Origin: Pomphorhynchus laevis
Lineage: Eukaryota; Acanthocephala; Palaeacanthocephala; Echinorhynchida; Pomphorhynchidae
Assembly (NCBI GenBank): GCA_012934845.2
Contig: WNNJ02003812.1
Span: 124,001 to 188,000, forward strand
DNA: 64,000 bases
Reading direction: 5' to 3'
Numbering within the stretch: the first letter of the stretch is position 1; each line of letters begins with the position of its first letter. A program made the translations under genes and the position numbers. Below are positions 23,120-33,601 of the stretch, piece by piece. The notes beneath the pieces were generated by a model. The model did not search any database. It worked only from the letters and a program-made list of their open reading frames with translations, and was not told the DNA's origin.

Positions 23120-26100
23120 CGTAATTTCCCATGTGTACACACAAGGCCAAAAAATTCGATGGCGTCCCATCTTTCCCCCTTGTATTCTTCGCCAGTAGAT
23201 CTCGCTCCTAAGCATACTTTTCGTCTTAGTATATTCAACACTCGCTCCATTCTTCATAAAGCTGATATGCTTCTCGATATATTCAATCAATTATCTATCG
23301 ATATTCTCGGCATTACCGAATCCTGGCTCTGACTCCGACGATCTTGCTATTCGTCGTCTATGTCGCTCTGGTTGTTCTCTAGTTGAATCAGCTCGTCCAA
23401 TTGCCTCTCATACATCTACTGCTTCTAACCATGGCGGTATTGTTGCCATTGCTCGTCACCCAATGTCTCTACGTAAAATTAACGTTAACATCCGTTACAC
23501 CACGTTCGAATTACTCATATGCAGATTATCAACTCCTTTCCCGCTGAAACTTGTGATTGTATACCGTCCAGGTTAAGTTGCCCCATCACGTATCTTCTTT
23601 AAAGACCTTGCAGATCTTATGTCTCACTGTTCATTGTCTTATACCCCTTCTTTTGTTCTCTGTGACTTTAACATTCGTCTTGATCGCCCGGCTGATTCTG
23701 ACTCTATCACTTTAACTATTTTTTTCTGATTTTAACTATAAATTACATTTAACAAGCCCAACTCATATTCTCGGCGGTGCTCTCAACATCATTGCTGTCC
23801 TTAACTGCTTCAATGACTATACTTCCTTGTCAATTACTGATCCCGGTTTGTCCGATCATTTCCTTGTCACTCTTACTCTTACTCGTCCCCGTCCTCCGTG
23901 TCCGCCTCCACCAATATCCACACCAAGTCGACCCTGGAAACTTCTCGATATCCCTATTCTCTGCACAGCCTTACTCAATTCTTCACTCTTTTCACTTCCT
24001 CTTAACTATCTCTCTCCTGATGATCTCTGCATTCTGTTTGATTCTGAACTTATGTCTATTATCAATAAACTTCTGCCTAGTCGACTCCGACGCTCTCAGC
24101 GCTTGCGCCATGCTCCCTGGTTCGATTCTGACTGTAGTCTTTCTAAGCGTCGACTCCGTCACTCTTTTCGTGTGTATAATCGTTTTCTTAAACGTTCTCC
24201 CAACTCACTCACTCCAAATCTCCGTGATTCCTACTTTTCTCTACGCCGTTCACATCTTATTCTTATACGTACTAAACGTACTATCTTTTGGCGAAATCAA
24301 CTCGAGTCATCTTCCAACTCTAAATCTCATTGGAAAATCTTAAACTCAATTCTTTCACGATCATCTACTTCTTGTAATATAAATCCTGATGAATTTTCTT
24401 CTTATCTACAAACTAAGCTATCTAATTTACTTTCCCTACTACCCGTAGCCCCCTTGTACCCACTCTTCTCTTTAGATACTTCCCTCCCAGAACTATTCCA
24501 CCTTCTTCCCGTTTCGTCTGATGAAGTTTCTTCGGTTCTGCTGTCATTACCTAATAAAACCTCTCCTTCTGACCCAATTCCAACTCACTTGCTTAAAAAT
24601 ATCTGCTCCTCTATCTCACCCTTCCTAACCACATTGTTCAACTCGTCCATCCGTAGCCGTACATTTCCTTCCATCTGGAAATGCGCCACTGTTCGTCCTC
24701 TCATCAAAAAGCAATCTCTCGACTCCTCACTACCATCTTCGTACCGTCCTATCTCACGTCTCCCAATCCTCTCTAAACTCCTTGTGCGTGTCGTTCTGAA
24801 GCAAGTAAATACATATCTTTTTTCCTCCAACTTATTTCCTCCCTTCCAAGCCGCGTTTCGCTCTAATTATTCTACCAAAATTGCCTGTCTTTAAGCTTAT
24901 AATGATTTACTCATATCGCGCAATCATAAATTATGTAGTGTCATAGTTTCTCTTGATCTATCGTCTTCTTTTGACATCGTCGATCACTCGATTCTTCTCC
25001 ATCGCCTTCGTCATGATTATGGCTTCTCTTTACCCACTGTATCATGGTTTTCTTCATATCTATCAAACCGTACATTTCGCGTCTATTCTAACTCTTCTCT
25101 CTCCCAACCTTAGTCCATTCCGTCTGGTGTTCCACAGGCCTCCGAATTAGGCCTTATGCTTTTCTCTCTTCTTCTCGTTGACTTGTCTTCGATTTCTCAT
25201 ACATTTAACTTCCAAAGTATTCAATATGCTGATGACATTCTCATATATGCTCACGCACATGCTTATCGTATTCACGATCTTAGTGTTTCTGTTTCCAGCT
25301 GTCGTCTCAATTTCCAATCATCTTTCTTCCCTTCGCCTTTCTCTGAATCCTGATAAATCTAAAATTATGTGGATCCTACCTTGACGCTTCGAATTAAAAC
25401 CTCTTTCCGTATCATTAAATTCTACAATTCTTCTTATCGTTGATAATCTCGTTTTCCTAGTCTTTCATTTCGACATCCGACTTTCACTTAAACCTTTCGT
25501 TAGGAATAAAATACTCTCATCGATCTTGATACTCCGCAATCTCCGTCAAGTTCGTAGATTGATTTATTTACCTTATTGTATGACACTCATATCCTCTCTC
25601 CTTTTTTTAGACTCGATTATTGTCTTTGTATATTTTCCAACTCACCGAAATCCACTCTTCTTCCCCTACAACGCATCGTCAACGCAGCCGTCCGAGTTCT
25701 CTTCCGTCTTCGTAGTTTTGATCATACATCCCACCATATTGTTTCTCTTGATTGGCCTACCATTTATTGTCGTGTTTAAATTCTTCTTATCATTGCTTTT
25801 CGCCTTATAACTTATCATACCCCTTCATTTCTCAACCTTCATTTTCTCGACAACTCTCGTACTGTGTATTGTGCTCTGCGTCCCCGTAATTCGCTTCTTT
25901 TACATGTCCCAAACTACTCCACCTCTTTTGGCTTCCGCTCCTTCGTTGTGGCTGCTCCTCTCGTGGAATCATCTGCCCATTCATATCCGCCAATCAACAT
26001 CAATGCCGTGCTGTAAACCCCAAATCCAATTCCATTTCAACAATTAACTAATTATCTGTGACTTTTGCTGTTCTTTTTTTGTTAGTGGTCATGTAAGCGT

Positions 26101-26135
26101 GCATTTTGCACGCATTTGCCACGTTAAATAAATTA
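23120..26135 (+). mobile_element. CR1-like LINE copy E, diverged subfamily
   Basis: Collinear with copies A and B at protein level but clearly diverged in bases. Endonuclease pieces are NTRSILHKADMLLD, GITESW, CDFNIRLD and LSDHFL. A long open frame (23827-24894) covers the end of the endonuclease, the linker and the start of the RT (LLSLPNKTSPSDPIPTHLL, SSYRPIS). RT pieces LDLSSSFDIVDH and YADDILIYAHAH (25230-25265) lie further on. The element ends in the family stem-loop with a changed loop (GCGTGC-ATTTT-GCACGC, 26097-26113) and AATAAAT. It has many frame breaks. Confidence 0.8.
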
Positions 26136-26140
26136 TATAT

Positions 26141-26862
26141 AGTAGTGCACGGATGTGCAGAGTATACAATGGTCCAGGATTTCTTACGAAATTCGGCATT
26201 TATACTAAATGGTGTTGCTTGATAGACTGGACTTCGATTCACGACTTTCAATTACGATATCACTTCTAGACGACCAATGAGTACCCGGCAACACTCATCA
26301 GTAGAATGAAGTACTCACTGGCCGTTTCGGTTGCCTGTGTGACATTGTGAGTACAATGTCATGTACTCATTGGCCGTTTCGGTTGCCTGTGTGACATTGT
26401 GAGTACAATTTCATGTACTCATTGGTCGTCTAGAAGTGACATGGTGACTGAAAGTCGTGAATCGAAGTTCAGTCTATCAAGCAACACCATTTAGTATAAA
26501 TGCCGTATTTCGTAAGAAATCCTGGACCGTTGTATACTCAGCACATCCGTGCAATACTATTATACATGCCGTATCTATTAAGGATCCAACGAGTGCAGCG
26601 ACAATTCAGCAACAACCTCTGCCTTATGTTTAAGGTTGGTCCGCACAGCAATTCGATCTGGTTAAGAGCGTAAGCCTCAGACAATTAAGCAAAGTGTCGG
26701 AAACGCCTTTATTCACAATGTCACACAGGCAACCGAAACGGCCAGTGAGTACTTCATTCTACTGATGAGTGTTGCCGGGTACTCATTGGTCGTCTAGAAG
26801 TGACATGGTGACTGAATGTCGTGAATCGAAGTCCAATCTATCAAGCAACACCATTTATTATA
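26141..26862. mobile_element. compound fold-back element with terminal inverted repeats
   Basis: Arms 26141-26284 and 26415-26560 are about 145-bp imperfect inverted repeats ending in GCACGGATGTGC and its complement. Between them a unit of about 52 bp (GTACTCATTGGCCGTTTCGG...) is repeated twice. A third piece, 26714-26862, is an inverted copy of 26190-26350. There is no coding capacity. This looks like a non-autonomous element (MITE or fold-back type) with internal rearrangement. Hammerhead-like segments inside it are described in the findings. Confidence 0.7.
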
Positions 26863-26863
26863 T

Positions 26864-27056
26864 ATAATAAAATTTTGAAAAGGAACAAGATAAACTAAAG
26901 CAACTTATATTTTTTCGCTTAACGTTTCGGCTATCGCCTTCTTCAGTTACAACATCATCATTCCGATGTTGTAACTGAAGAAGGCGATAGCCGAAACGTT
27001 TTACGAAAAAATATAAGTTGCTTTATTTTATCTGTTTCCTTTTCAAACCTTATTAT
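26864..27056. repeat. 190-bp near-perfect palindrome with Penelope-type hammerhead core
   Basis: Two arms of about 92 bp face each other around a short centre near 26957-26963. Each arm contains CTGAAGAAGGCGATAGCC followed by GAAACGTT (plus strand 26975-27000; mirrored on the minus strand). This is the CUGANGA, stem II, GAAA layout of hammerhead ribozymes found in Penelope-like elements. Stem III and a cleavage triplet are not evident. Confidence 0.65.
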
Positions 27057-27339
27057 TTGAAAGAGTCTATCAATGACCCCAGATCGCGGTTACACTCGCA
27101 ACAATAATATCTATAATATCTACTGACTCATTTGCTAATTTCTGTTCATTCCATATTGTGACCTCTTTTGTTTAACAGGTATCATCGATTTTGCGTGTTT
27201 AGTGATTTTGATAGTCTAAACATCAAGGCTAACTTGACCTAACGCTCCATAAGTGTTAACAAACTAATTATACACTAATGACGCTCTTAGTTCAGAAATT
27301 TTTTCGTTCTGTTAAACTATTTAAAATTGGTAAAGTGAA
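27057..27339. other. no gene seen
   Basis: Unassigned sequence between the palindrome and the 5'-truncated LINE G. Confidence 0.4.
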
Positions 27340-28566
27340 AATTGGTATCACTATTATGATCAAGGTATACCAGTTGATGTTATTTTCTTTGATTTCTCAA
27401 AGGCGTTCGATTCAGTTAATCACATGCGTCTTATTGAGAAGTTGGAGCACATTCATCTTGATAAGAGGATCACAAACTGGATTCGTGTATTCCTTTCCAA
27501 CCGACAAAGTGTCGTACGAGTAAGTGAGTCGCGCTCGAGTCCATTTCCAGTGTTGTTAGGTGTTCCACATGAAAGTGTATTGTTTCCCATCTTATTCAGT
27601 CTTTATCTCAACGAATTGATACCAAATATCAGTTCATTCAGTTTATTATATGCAGATGATCTTAAAGTTTGGCGACCTATTATTTCCGATCTTGATAAAC
27701 AGCATTTACAAAGCAACGTCGACGATATATCCAATTGGTCTAAACGAAATCACTTGTGGATCAATTCCGCTAAATGTACATGTATGTGTATATCACGAAG
27801 ATCATGTGATCATCTTAGAGGTGAGTACCAGTTTGGTTCAATTAGTATCGAAAGAACCTACTCATATAAAGATTTGGGAGTTTGGGTTTGTGCTGACTTA
27901 TCCACTTAAACGCATTCAGACTACGTATGTTGCATCACAAAACGCTTAATAGGACATACTAGTCGAGCTATGATAGGCATAGATCCGTTATGTTACCATA
28001 CCTTAGCAAATGCGTTTTTCTTGAGCCATATCTTATACGCATCGCCAGCTTGTTATCCCGAAACTACTTATGAGCGTCGTGCATTGAATAAAGTGTTCAG
28101 ATCAACAACTAAATTAGTCTCAGAGCTGCATATTTTTGGCTACGCGAAACGCCTCCAGATATTAAATATGCCTGGTCTGCGATATATCCGTGACAAGCGC
28201 GATCTCTCTCTTGTTTGGAAAATTCTGCATACTAAAGATCATCCACTGTCACATCTACTGCAACTGAGAGGTCAACCTTCTCTTCGCGGACACCCCCTGA
28301 TGCTGAAAACACAAAGGTACATGCATGCAGTTTCCTGCTTTGCCAAACGAGTCGTACGATCTTGGAATTCGCTTCAGAGTGCGACCGTTTTGTCGTCTAC
28401 TGCTTCAAGTTTTTGCGCCCTACTGGATGATGACTCTTCCTTCTCAAGACAACGGTGGGATTTTCAGTAGTTCATCTGATGAGGGAGGTACAAATCGACT
28501 CTTATTCTTTTTATTTCTTGTGAAGCAACTTGTAAAGAGTCACGACTCAATTTGTTGTCAATTAAT
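27340..28566 (+). mobile_element. LINE G, 5'-truncated CR1-like RT
   Basis: Encodes the RT from motif A onward: VDVIFFDFSKAFDSVNH, GVPHESVLFPILF (QG of motif B changed to HE), LLYADDLKVW near 27647-27676, and KDLGVWV. A frameshift near 27905 leads to a second frame (27970-28470) ending SFSRQRWDFQ. The 3' UTR ends with CGACTCAATTTGTTGTCAATTAAT at 28543-28566. Its (AAT)n tail appears to continue at 30830 after the RX insertion. LINE G' at 33602-34165 is an almost identical minus-strand copy of the 3' part. Confidence 0.75.
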
Positions 28567-28679
28567 TTTTTTAATGTGGAAAAATTTATTTTAGTAAAAC
28601 ATACAATCGAGGTTACCCACAAGTGGGCCCAAAAAAATGTCTAGCAATAAACTGCTGAATTGGATAATGGATACAGCTA

Positions 28680-29440
28680 CGAATACGAGTCGGCTGGGTG
28701 TTTGAATGTACTACGCATGGGAGTACCTCGTGTTGACCGTGGACTCCGGAGACAGGCCGATATTGACTGAGCAATTTCGAAACTTATTTTTCTTTTGAGT
28801 CTAATAGCTATATCACTGTAGCGTATGTGTCCTTGTTGGGCTAATGCGGTCGCAATAGTCTTTACTAGCACACTAGCTTCCTTGTCGATATCCCCTGACG
28901 TTGAAAAGACGAGCGGGATAAATGAGCTGTTTTCTATCCTTCAGATTCTTTCGAGGTACTTTAATTTTTTTCTTTTTTCGTTATATTCGAAAGCGTTGTC
29001 AGGACCGCGTATTGTGTTCGATTGATCATGAGAAGAAAAGACATTGACGTCGAAGAACGTCCGCTCGAATCGAGATCCGTGTAAACCGGAGCAAACTATA
29101 TCCAGACGGGCACATTGTTTGGCAGTAGTCGCTGGATTTTCAAAGCGGGTGCTCTCGGGAACGTTCGATAACTCCGGTTCAATCCTAACGTTGTGAGCAA
29201 CTTGGCTTAGCGCTGATGCTATAGTGTCCCGGACCGCGTTATGGCGAATAATCAGAAGACCACAATGTTTGCATGATAATGCACGAGGAAGATTGATCTT
29301 CGAGCCACTAACAAGTACACGTTTCAATCTCAGGCTCGATACTGCCATACCGTGCATTAAGTCCGTCGTGAAATTCGTTTGCTGACAAATAGAATTGTTC
29401 TTGTCGCAGTGGTAAGGCACTCAGCCAAGAAGACGCACTG
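28680..29440 (-). pseudogene. RX copy 1 C-terminal zinc and nuclease-like domain
   Basis: Downward from 29420: ALSCKHCGLLIIRHNAVRD (Cys/His block), VRIEPELSNVPES, ARLDIVCSG, then RFERTFFDVNVFSSHDQS and FEYNEKRKKLKYLERI. Acidic residues at EP, RLDI and FFDV are in the order expected of a PD-(D/E)XK-like fold, but this is only my reading. The end (SISACLRSPRSTRG, near 28760) is in another frame. The zinc block and this domain recur in all RX copies here. Confidence 0.6.
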
Positions 29441-29820
29441 TGGTATGCTGTATGTTTAATGGAATTCTGGGTAACCGGGGCTAGTTTGCTAATAATCTTT
29501 GAGGCGCGTTCTTGGTGTGAATTGAACCGGAATTGAGTGATTTCGCGGATGACTGCATTTTGTTTTTATCGTAGGTTGTCGCCTGTCACTTCATCGACAT
29601 ATGAGGAAACCAACATTGTCGCTTATGCTTCTGCAAGTGTGGCAACGAAAGTTGGCGAGTTTATTCCGATACCTCCAAATTCAAAAGGTGAGCACAAAAT
29701 CTCCGTCATCTCCTTGTTTGGCTTGAAAGTTGTCAGAAGAGGCAGCAATCGCGATTCGATAAATTCTTCGAGGTCGGACCACACTTTGTCGACTGAGCGG
29801 CAAGTGTGTATTATGTGAAT

Positions 29821-30812
29821 CTATTTTGACTGGATCGAGTGAACCATGTCAGCGTAGGCTACGTGTGGGTCGATTTTGGCCATTATACACAGACGCTCGT
29901 TGATAGCTTTCCATTTTGCAAACATGATTGCGGTGGAAGATTGTTCGTAATCGTCAACACCAATAGGAATTCCCAGAACATCTATGCCAGCTGTTGTTGA
30001 ATTGATACTAGAATCAGGGAGAAGATCATTGTGTATCGGAGAGTAAGACAGAATATTTGATTTGTGTGGATTAATAAAATAGCCGAACTTTGATCCCTCT
30101 GTTTTAAGGGCTTCCCAAACTTGCCTTAACACATCCAGTGGTCCGACAAAGTTGGCGTCATCGGCATACCATATCTTATAAACGGATGGTACTTGGCGTT
30201 TTATCGTTTCGATAAGGAGAAGAGATGTCATTGCAAATCCAGCCATCGCAAATGGGTCACCTTGGGTGAACCCTTCGACTGAGAAAACGCTGTTTTCGCC
30301 AATTGTAAGCTCAAAAGGACTGGAATAAATATTGCGCAGTGAACAGGAGATAGCCGGACATACATATGTTATGTTGTGAAGTGCCACGGCACGGTTTATC
30401 CCGTTGAAGGCATTCGTAGCGTCTATTGTCATAATACACATATCGGAGGATATGTTCAATTTCGTTTTAAGCTTCTCAATGGCCAATTCGATGCCGCCTC
30501 TTTGCGAGGCCCCTTGCTTCTTATCTCCTGTCACGTCTTGTACATCGTTGCGAATTATAGCAAGGATCGCTCTACTAATGATACGTCTGACGGTATTGCA
30601 GATTCCAATTGGCCGAACGCCTCCTGACTATTTTTCATGTGCGACTAGACGACATGCAGTGTAAGGATCGAGGGCGCCCGGCGCGATTTCCTCAGTGGCA
30701 ACGAAAATAGAAAATCTGGCTATGGCTTTGGCTAGTGAGTTTGAAGCAGTGCCGAACTCTGCAAGCATTTGTGACCAAGACGCCGCATCAAGTCCAGACG
30801 GACCTGCTGCAC
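29821..30812 (-). pseudogene. RX copy 1 reverse transcriptase
   Basis: Read downward: GAAGPSGLDAASW, FVATEEIAPGALDPYTACRL, a stop near 30625, GGVRPIGICNTVRRIISRAI, then an open frame from 30534 to 29821. The latter holds MTIDATNAFNGINR (motif A, Asp present), EGFTQGDPFAMAGFA (motif B, QGD), and IWYADDANFVG (motif C, YADD), followed by FGYFINPHKSN and LGIPIG. This RT type (GPSG-D, GVRPIGI, QGDP) is widespread in animal genomes next to the C-terminal domain below. I do not know its formal clade. It is inactive here because of the stop and the missing 5' end. Confidence 0.75.
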
Positions 30813-30829
30813 CATTGTTGTCAATTAAT

Positions 30830-31054
30830 AATAATAATTTAACATTTTTCTTAAAATTAGATTAACTTTCGTTTACGACTTTCACGGTCATTAAGGCTCA
30901 TTGTTCTGACAATATATCATTTTTGGATTAGTACATGCGTATATCTTTGAGTTTCTGACTGACTGTTCAAGCAACAAAAGCAATTCGTTCAGTTTATGTA
31001 ATTAAAAATTGAATTAATATATTTCACATATCAATACAAGAAATTTCCTAAAAC
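30830..31054. other. no gene seen
   Basis: Begins with the (TAA)n continuation of LINE G's tail. The rest is unassigned AT-rich sequence. Confidence 0.4.
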
Positions 31055-32066
31055 CTTAATATTTTACCTGAATGATTTGCTGTTAATAATCCAGAACCCT
31101 TGCTTGGCTTTTGCGGATGACCTTAAACTTTGGTCTGTTAATATTAATGATAAGGATGGTCGGTCCCTACAGCACGACCTTGATCGAATACACAAATGGA
31201 GTGTAGCTTCGGGTATGAAACTGAACTTTGATAAATGTGTCCATATGAAGCTAGGAAAAAGTAAACATGATCGTGAATTTCGATTAGGGGTCGGTGTGTA
31301 GGGATTTGGGTGTCATTTTGTACATTAAGAACTTGCTCAAATACTGACTTTATTCATGGTAAGGCAATGAAAGTTATGTATTGCATCAAAAATACGTTTA
31401 CAAGACTAGGCCCTTTAAGTTTCAAACGATTATATTGCGCGTTGGTTCTCCCACACATTGAATATTGTATCCATGCATCGTTTTAATTTACTAAGGCAGA
31501 AATCACGAAGCTTGAGTCAATGCTTCGAAGAGACTCCAAATTGTGTATTCAATGTACGTTTTCATACGTAGACCGCTTAGCTTTCTTACAGCTGCTTTCC
31601 GTGCGTTTAAGGTTGATTTACCTAAAACTCATTGTGACGTGGCAGATGGTTCATTCCACAGAGGGATTTCCTTCTCACTATGTGAAGATTAATTCGTAAG
31701 CTCGTAGAGGTCATCCTCTATCACTATATAAATTGCCACATGGCAAAATCCCAAGCGTAATGCGACTTTCACATCGGTCCTTAAATTTAAGGAATGTGTT
31801 GCCTAAAGAAATTGCATGTGCTTCCAGCTACTACAGCTTCAAACAAAAGATTCGACATTGGCTATTAAATACTGGCGTATACGCTTCAAGTTATTTTAGT
31901 TATTGATTTTTTATGTGAACAGTTAAAATATCCATTTGCTGCTAATAACTTGTGTGAAAATAATAATAATATTTGATTGGATTTGTTGTCGCTTGTAAAA
32001 ATTTTAAAATGTGAATAATAAAAATATCTATTTTTAAATCAAGAAAAATCTAAGTATACAATTAAT
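31055..32066 (+). mobile_element. LINE H, 5'-truncated CR1-like RT
   Basis: Reads LNDLLLIIQNPCLAFADDLKLW (motif C as FADD, near 31106-31129), DLDRIHKWSVASGMKLNFDKC, then broken frames with LVLPHIEYCIHASF, LLSVRLRLIYLKL, ARRGHPLSLYKLP and LRNVLPKEIA, the usual C-terminal blocks. It ends TAAGTATACAATTAAT at 32066, where RX copy 2 was inserted. The (AAT)n tail resumes at 32956. Confidence 0.7.
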
Positions 32067-32942
32067 TTTTTTTTAGAAGAGAAAAATTTATTTATAAAAC
32101 TAAAACAAATAAAGTTAGATCGATAATTAGCTGCTCTCGTCAGCCTCACTGATGGCTACAACGTTGTTTCGGGTTTTGTTAACGGATCCTGGTTTTGTTC
32201 TTGCGCTTCGAAGACACGCGCTGGCTGAACGGGAGATCCCAAAGGCGACACGGCGCTTAATGCGTGACACGATGTGCGCGTACGATTCATTTCCTCGGCG
32301 AGCCTTAACTGCAGCAATTTTCTGGAATAACCCATTCGCCTCCTTTCCCATGCCATTGGATGATGAAAAAATGAGTGGAATAAATTTGCCCTTTTCAACA
32401 GTCTCGATTCTTTCCCAATATTTTGAATTCTTTCTGGACGAGTTATTTTCGAATGCGGAGTCAACAGATTTGGAAACGGTCGATTGAGCGAAAATGCTAA
32501 ATAGATTGACGTCAAAAAACGTCCGCTTGAATCTCTCATTTCCCAATCCTCGACATGATATGTCCAGTCGAGCACCCAGGTCACGACTGGTCGCGTTGTT
32601 TTCAAAATTCAAAGTATCTGGGACAGGTTGCAGTCTAGGTTCAGTCTCAACGTCACGACTAACTGACGTTAACTCCTTTACAATTATGTCGCGAACCGCA
32701 TCGTGCCTTATTGATGGCAGACCACCTTTGCGACAAGATAGTCCATGGCTCAAGGTCATTAAGTCACCACATGGACATATGGAACCAATCAAATCCCGCG
32801 GGGTTTGACCATAGCGTGCGGATAGGGCATCCGTAAACTCTTTCGCTGATAGATGAAAGTGCTCACTTTTCAATGGAAGGGCACTTAGCCATGATGACTC
32901 ACCATTTCTCTGGGCATGTTTTATTGCAGTCCGCACAGTCGT
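32067..32942 (-). mobile_element. RX retroelement copy 2, antisense in LINE H tail
   Basis: Flanked by the exact 13-bp direct repeat GTATACAATTAAT (32054-32066 and 32943-32955). It is minus strand, opposite to LINE H, 5'-truncated, and ends in a run of A at its 3' end. Only the C-terminal domain is present. Confidence 0.8.
32127..32942 (-). CDS. RX copy 2 C-terminal domain, open frame (5'-truncated element)
   Basis: The best-preserved copy of this domain, open for about 270 codons. In order: GESSWLSALPL and FTDALSARYGQ; CPCGDLMTLSHGLSCRKGGLPSIRHDAVRD (a CxC...H...C...H zinc-ligand pattern, written here beyond its core CPCG and LSCRKGG); VETEPRLQPVPD; ARLDISCRG; RTFFDVNLFSIFAQS; KYWERIETVEKGKFIPLIFSSSNGMG; and SRIKRRVAFGISRSASACLRSAR. 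Homologous blocks follow an RT in RX copy 1. I know the family only as uncharacterised ORFs of animal genomes. A metal-dependent nuclease role is a guess. As a truncated insertion it is unlikely to be a working gene. Confidence 0.65.
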   Translation of the reverse strand, partial: TTVRTAIKHAQRNGESSWLSALPLKSEHFHLSAKEFTDALSARYGQTPRDLIGSICPCGDLMTLSHGLSCRKGGLPSIRHDAVRDIIVKELTSVSRDVETEPRLQPVPDTLNFENNATSRDLGARLDISCRGLGNERFKRTFFDVNLFSIFAQSTVSKSVDSAFENNSSRKNSKYWERIETVEKGKFIPLIFSSSNGMGKEANGLFQKIAAVKARRGNESYAHIVSRIKRRVAFGISRSASACLRSARTKPGSVNKTRNNVVAISEADESS

Positions 32943-32955
32943 GTATACAATTAAT

Positions 32956-33140
32956 ACCAATAATAATAATTATTATTAATAATAATTAATAACAAATCTG
33001 CTTTTCAAACTCACTATTTCGTATCCACAAAGGCCGTCTGAAGATTTCGTAAGTTGCTTGACAAATTTTTATAACAGAATTTACAACTTAAATCCATGTT
33101 ATTATTAATTGACAACAAATATTATTAATTGACAACAAAT
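32956..33140. repeat. (AAT)n tails and 20-bp tandem repeat
   Basis: 32956-32995 is an (AAT)n-like tail of LINE H. 33101-33120 and 33121-33140 are two copies of ATTATTAATTGACAACAAAT. Read on the minus strand, this is LINE G' tail sequence. Confidence 0.6.
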
Positions 33141-33601
33141 AAGACTAGATATTGTATGTTCTGGATTGCAAGCGGAACGATATGAGCAGACGTATTGTGA
33201 CGTCACGATTTTTTCAACACTTTCAATCTTACGCAAATCGTAGTGCCCGTTCCGCCTTCGAGTTCAACGAAAAACGCAAGATTTCAAAATACGGGGAGCG
33301 AATCGAACTGGTAGAGCATGGTAGTTTTATGCCCCTTGTTTTTTCCACATCAGCGGGCATGGGTGCAAGTACAGTATCGCTGTTGCGGTCAATCACTCGC
33401 AAGAAATCCGTGACACATCCACAGTATTACGCGGATAATCTCATTCGCTTGAAGAGACGTATTACCTTCTCAATCATGCGTTCATGAACGGCCTCGCTTC
33501 GGGTTCCAAGATCTAGCCGTTCATTTCCGGCAACACCGTTTACGGAAGCGTGACATTTAAACTCTTTGATTTTGTAATAATAAATTTTCTTTCTTTAAAA
33601 A
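33141..33601 (+). mobile_element. RX retroelement copy 3, antisense in LINE G' tail
   Basis: Flanked by AATTGACAACAAAT at 33127-33140 and 33602-33615. Plus strand, opposite to LINE G'. It encodes RLDIVCSGLQAERYEQTYCDV, then, after a frameshift, AFEFNEKRKISKYGERIELVE, GSFMPLVFSTSAGMG and NLIRLKRRITFSIMRS. The 3' UTR differs from that of copy 1, so this is a separate insertion, not a duplicate of copy 1. It ends in seven A residues. Confidence 0.75.

Larger units (their letters stand above)
28567..30814 (-). mobile_element. RX retroelement copy 1, inserted antisense in LINE G tail
   Basis: A minus-strand element of about 2.25 kb flanked by direct repeats TTGTTGTCAATTAAT at 28552-28566 and 30815-30829. 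It starts inside the coding region (GAAGPSGLDAASW), so it is 5'-truncated. It encodes an RT and a C-terminal domain, and ends in a 3' UTR with GGGCCCACTTGTGGGTAACC (28610-28640 on the plus strand, reversed) and a short A run. At least two stops or frameshifts separate the coding blocks. Confidence 0.75.

Noticed and set aside
27278-27523. Separate gene upstream of LINE G
   Set aside because: It overlaps the LINE G RT in another frame and has no recognisable content.
33101-33140. CRISPR-like or satellite repeat
   Set aside because: Only two 20-bp units without spacers. They are explained as LINE G' tail sequence.
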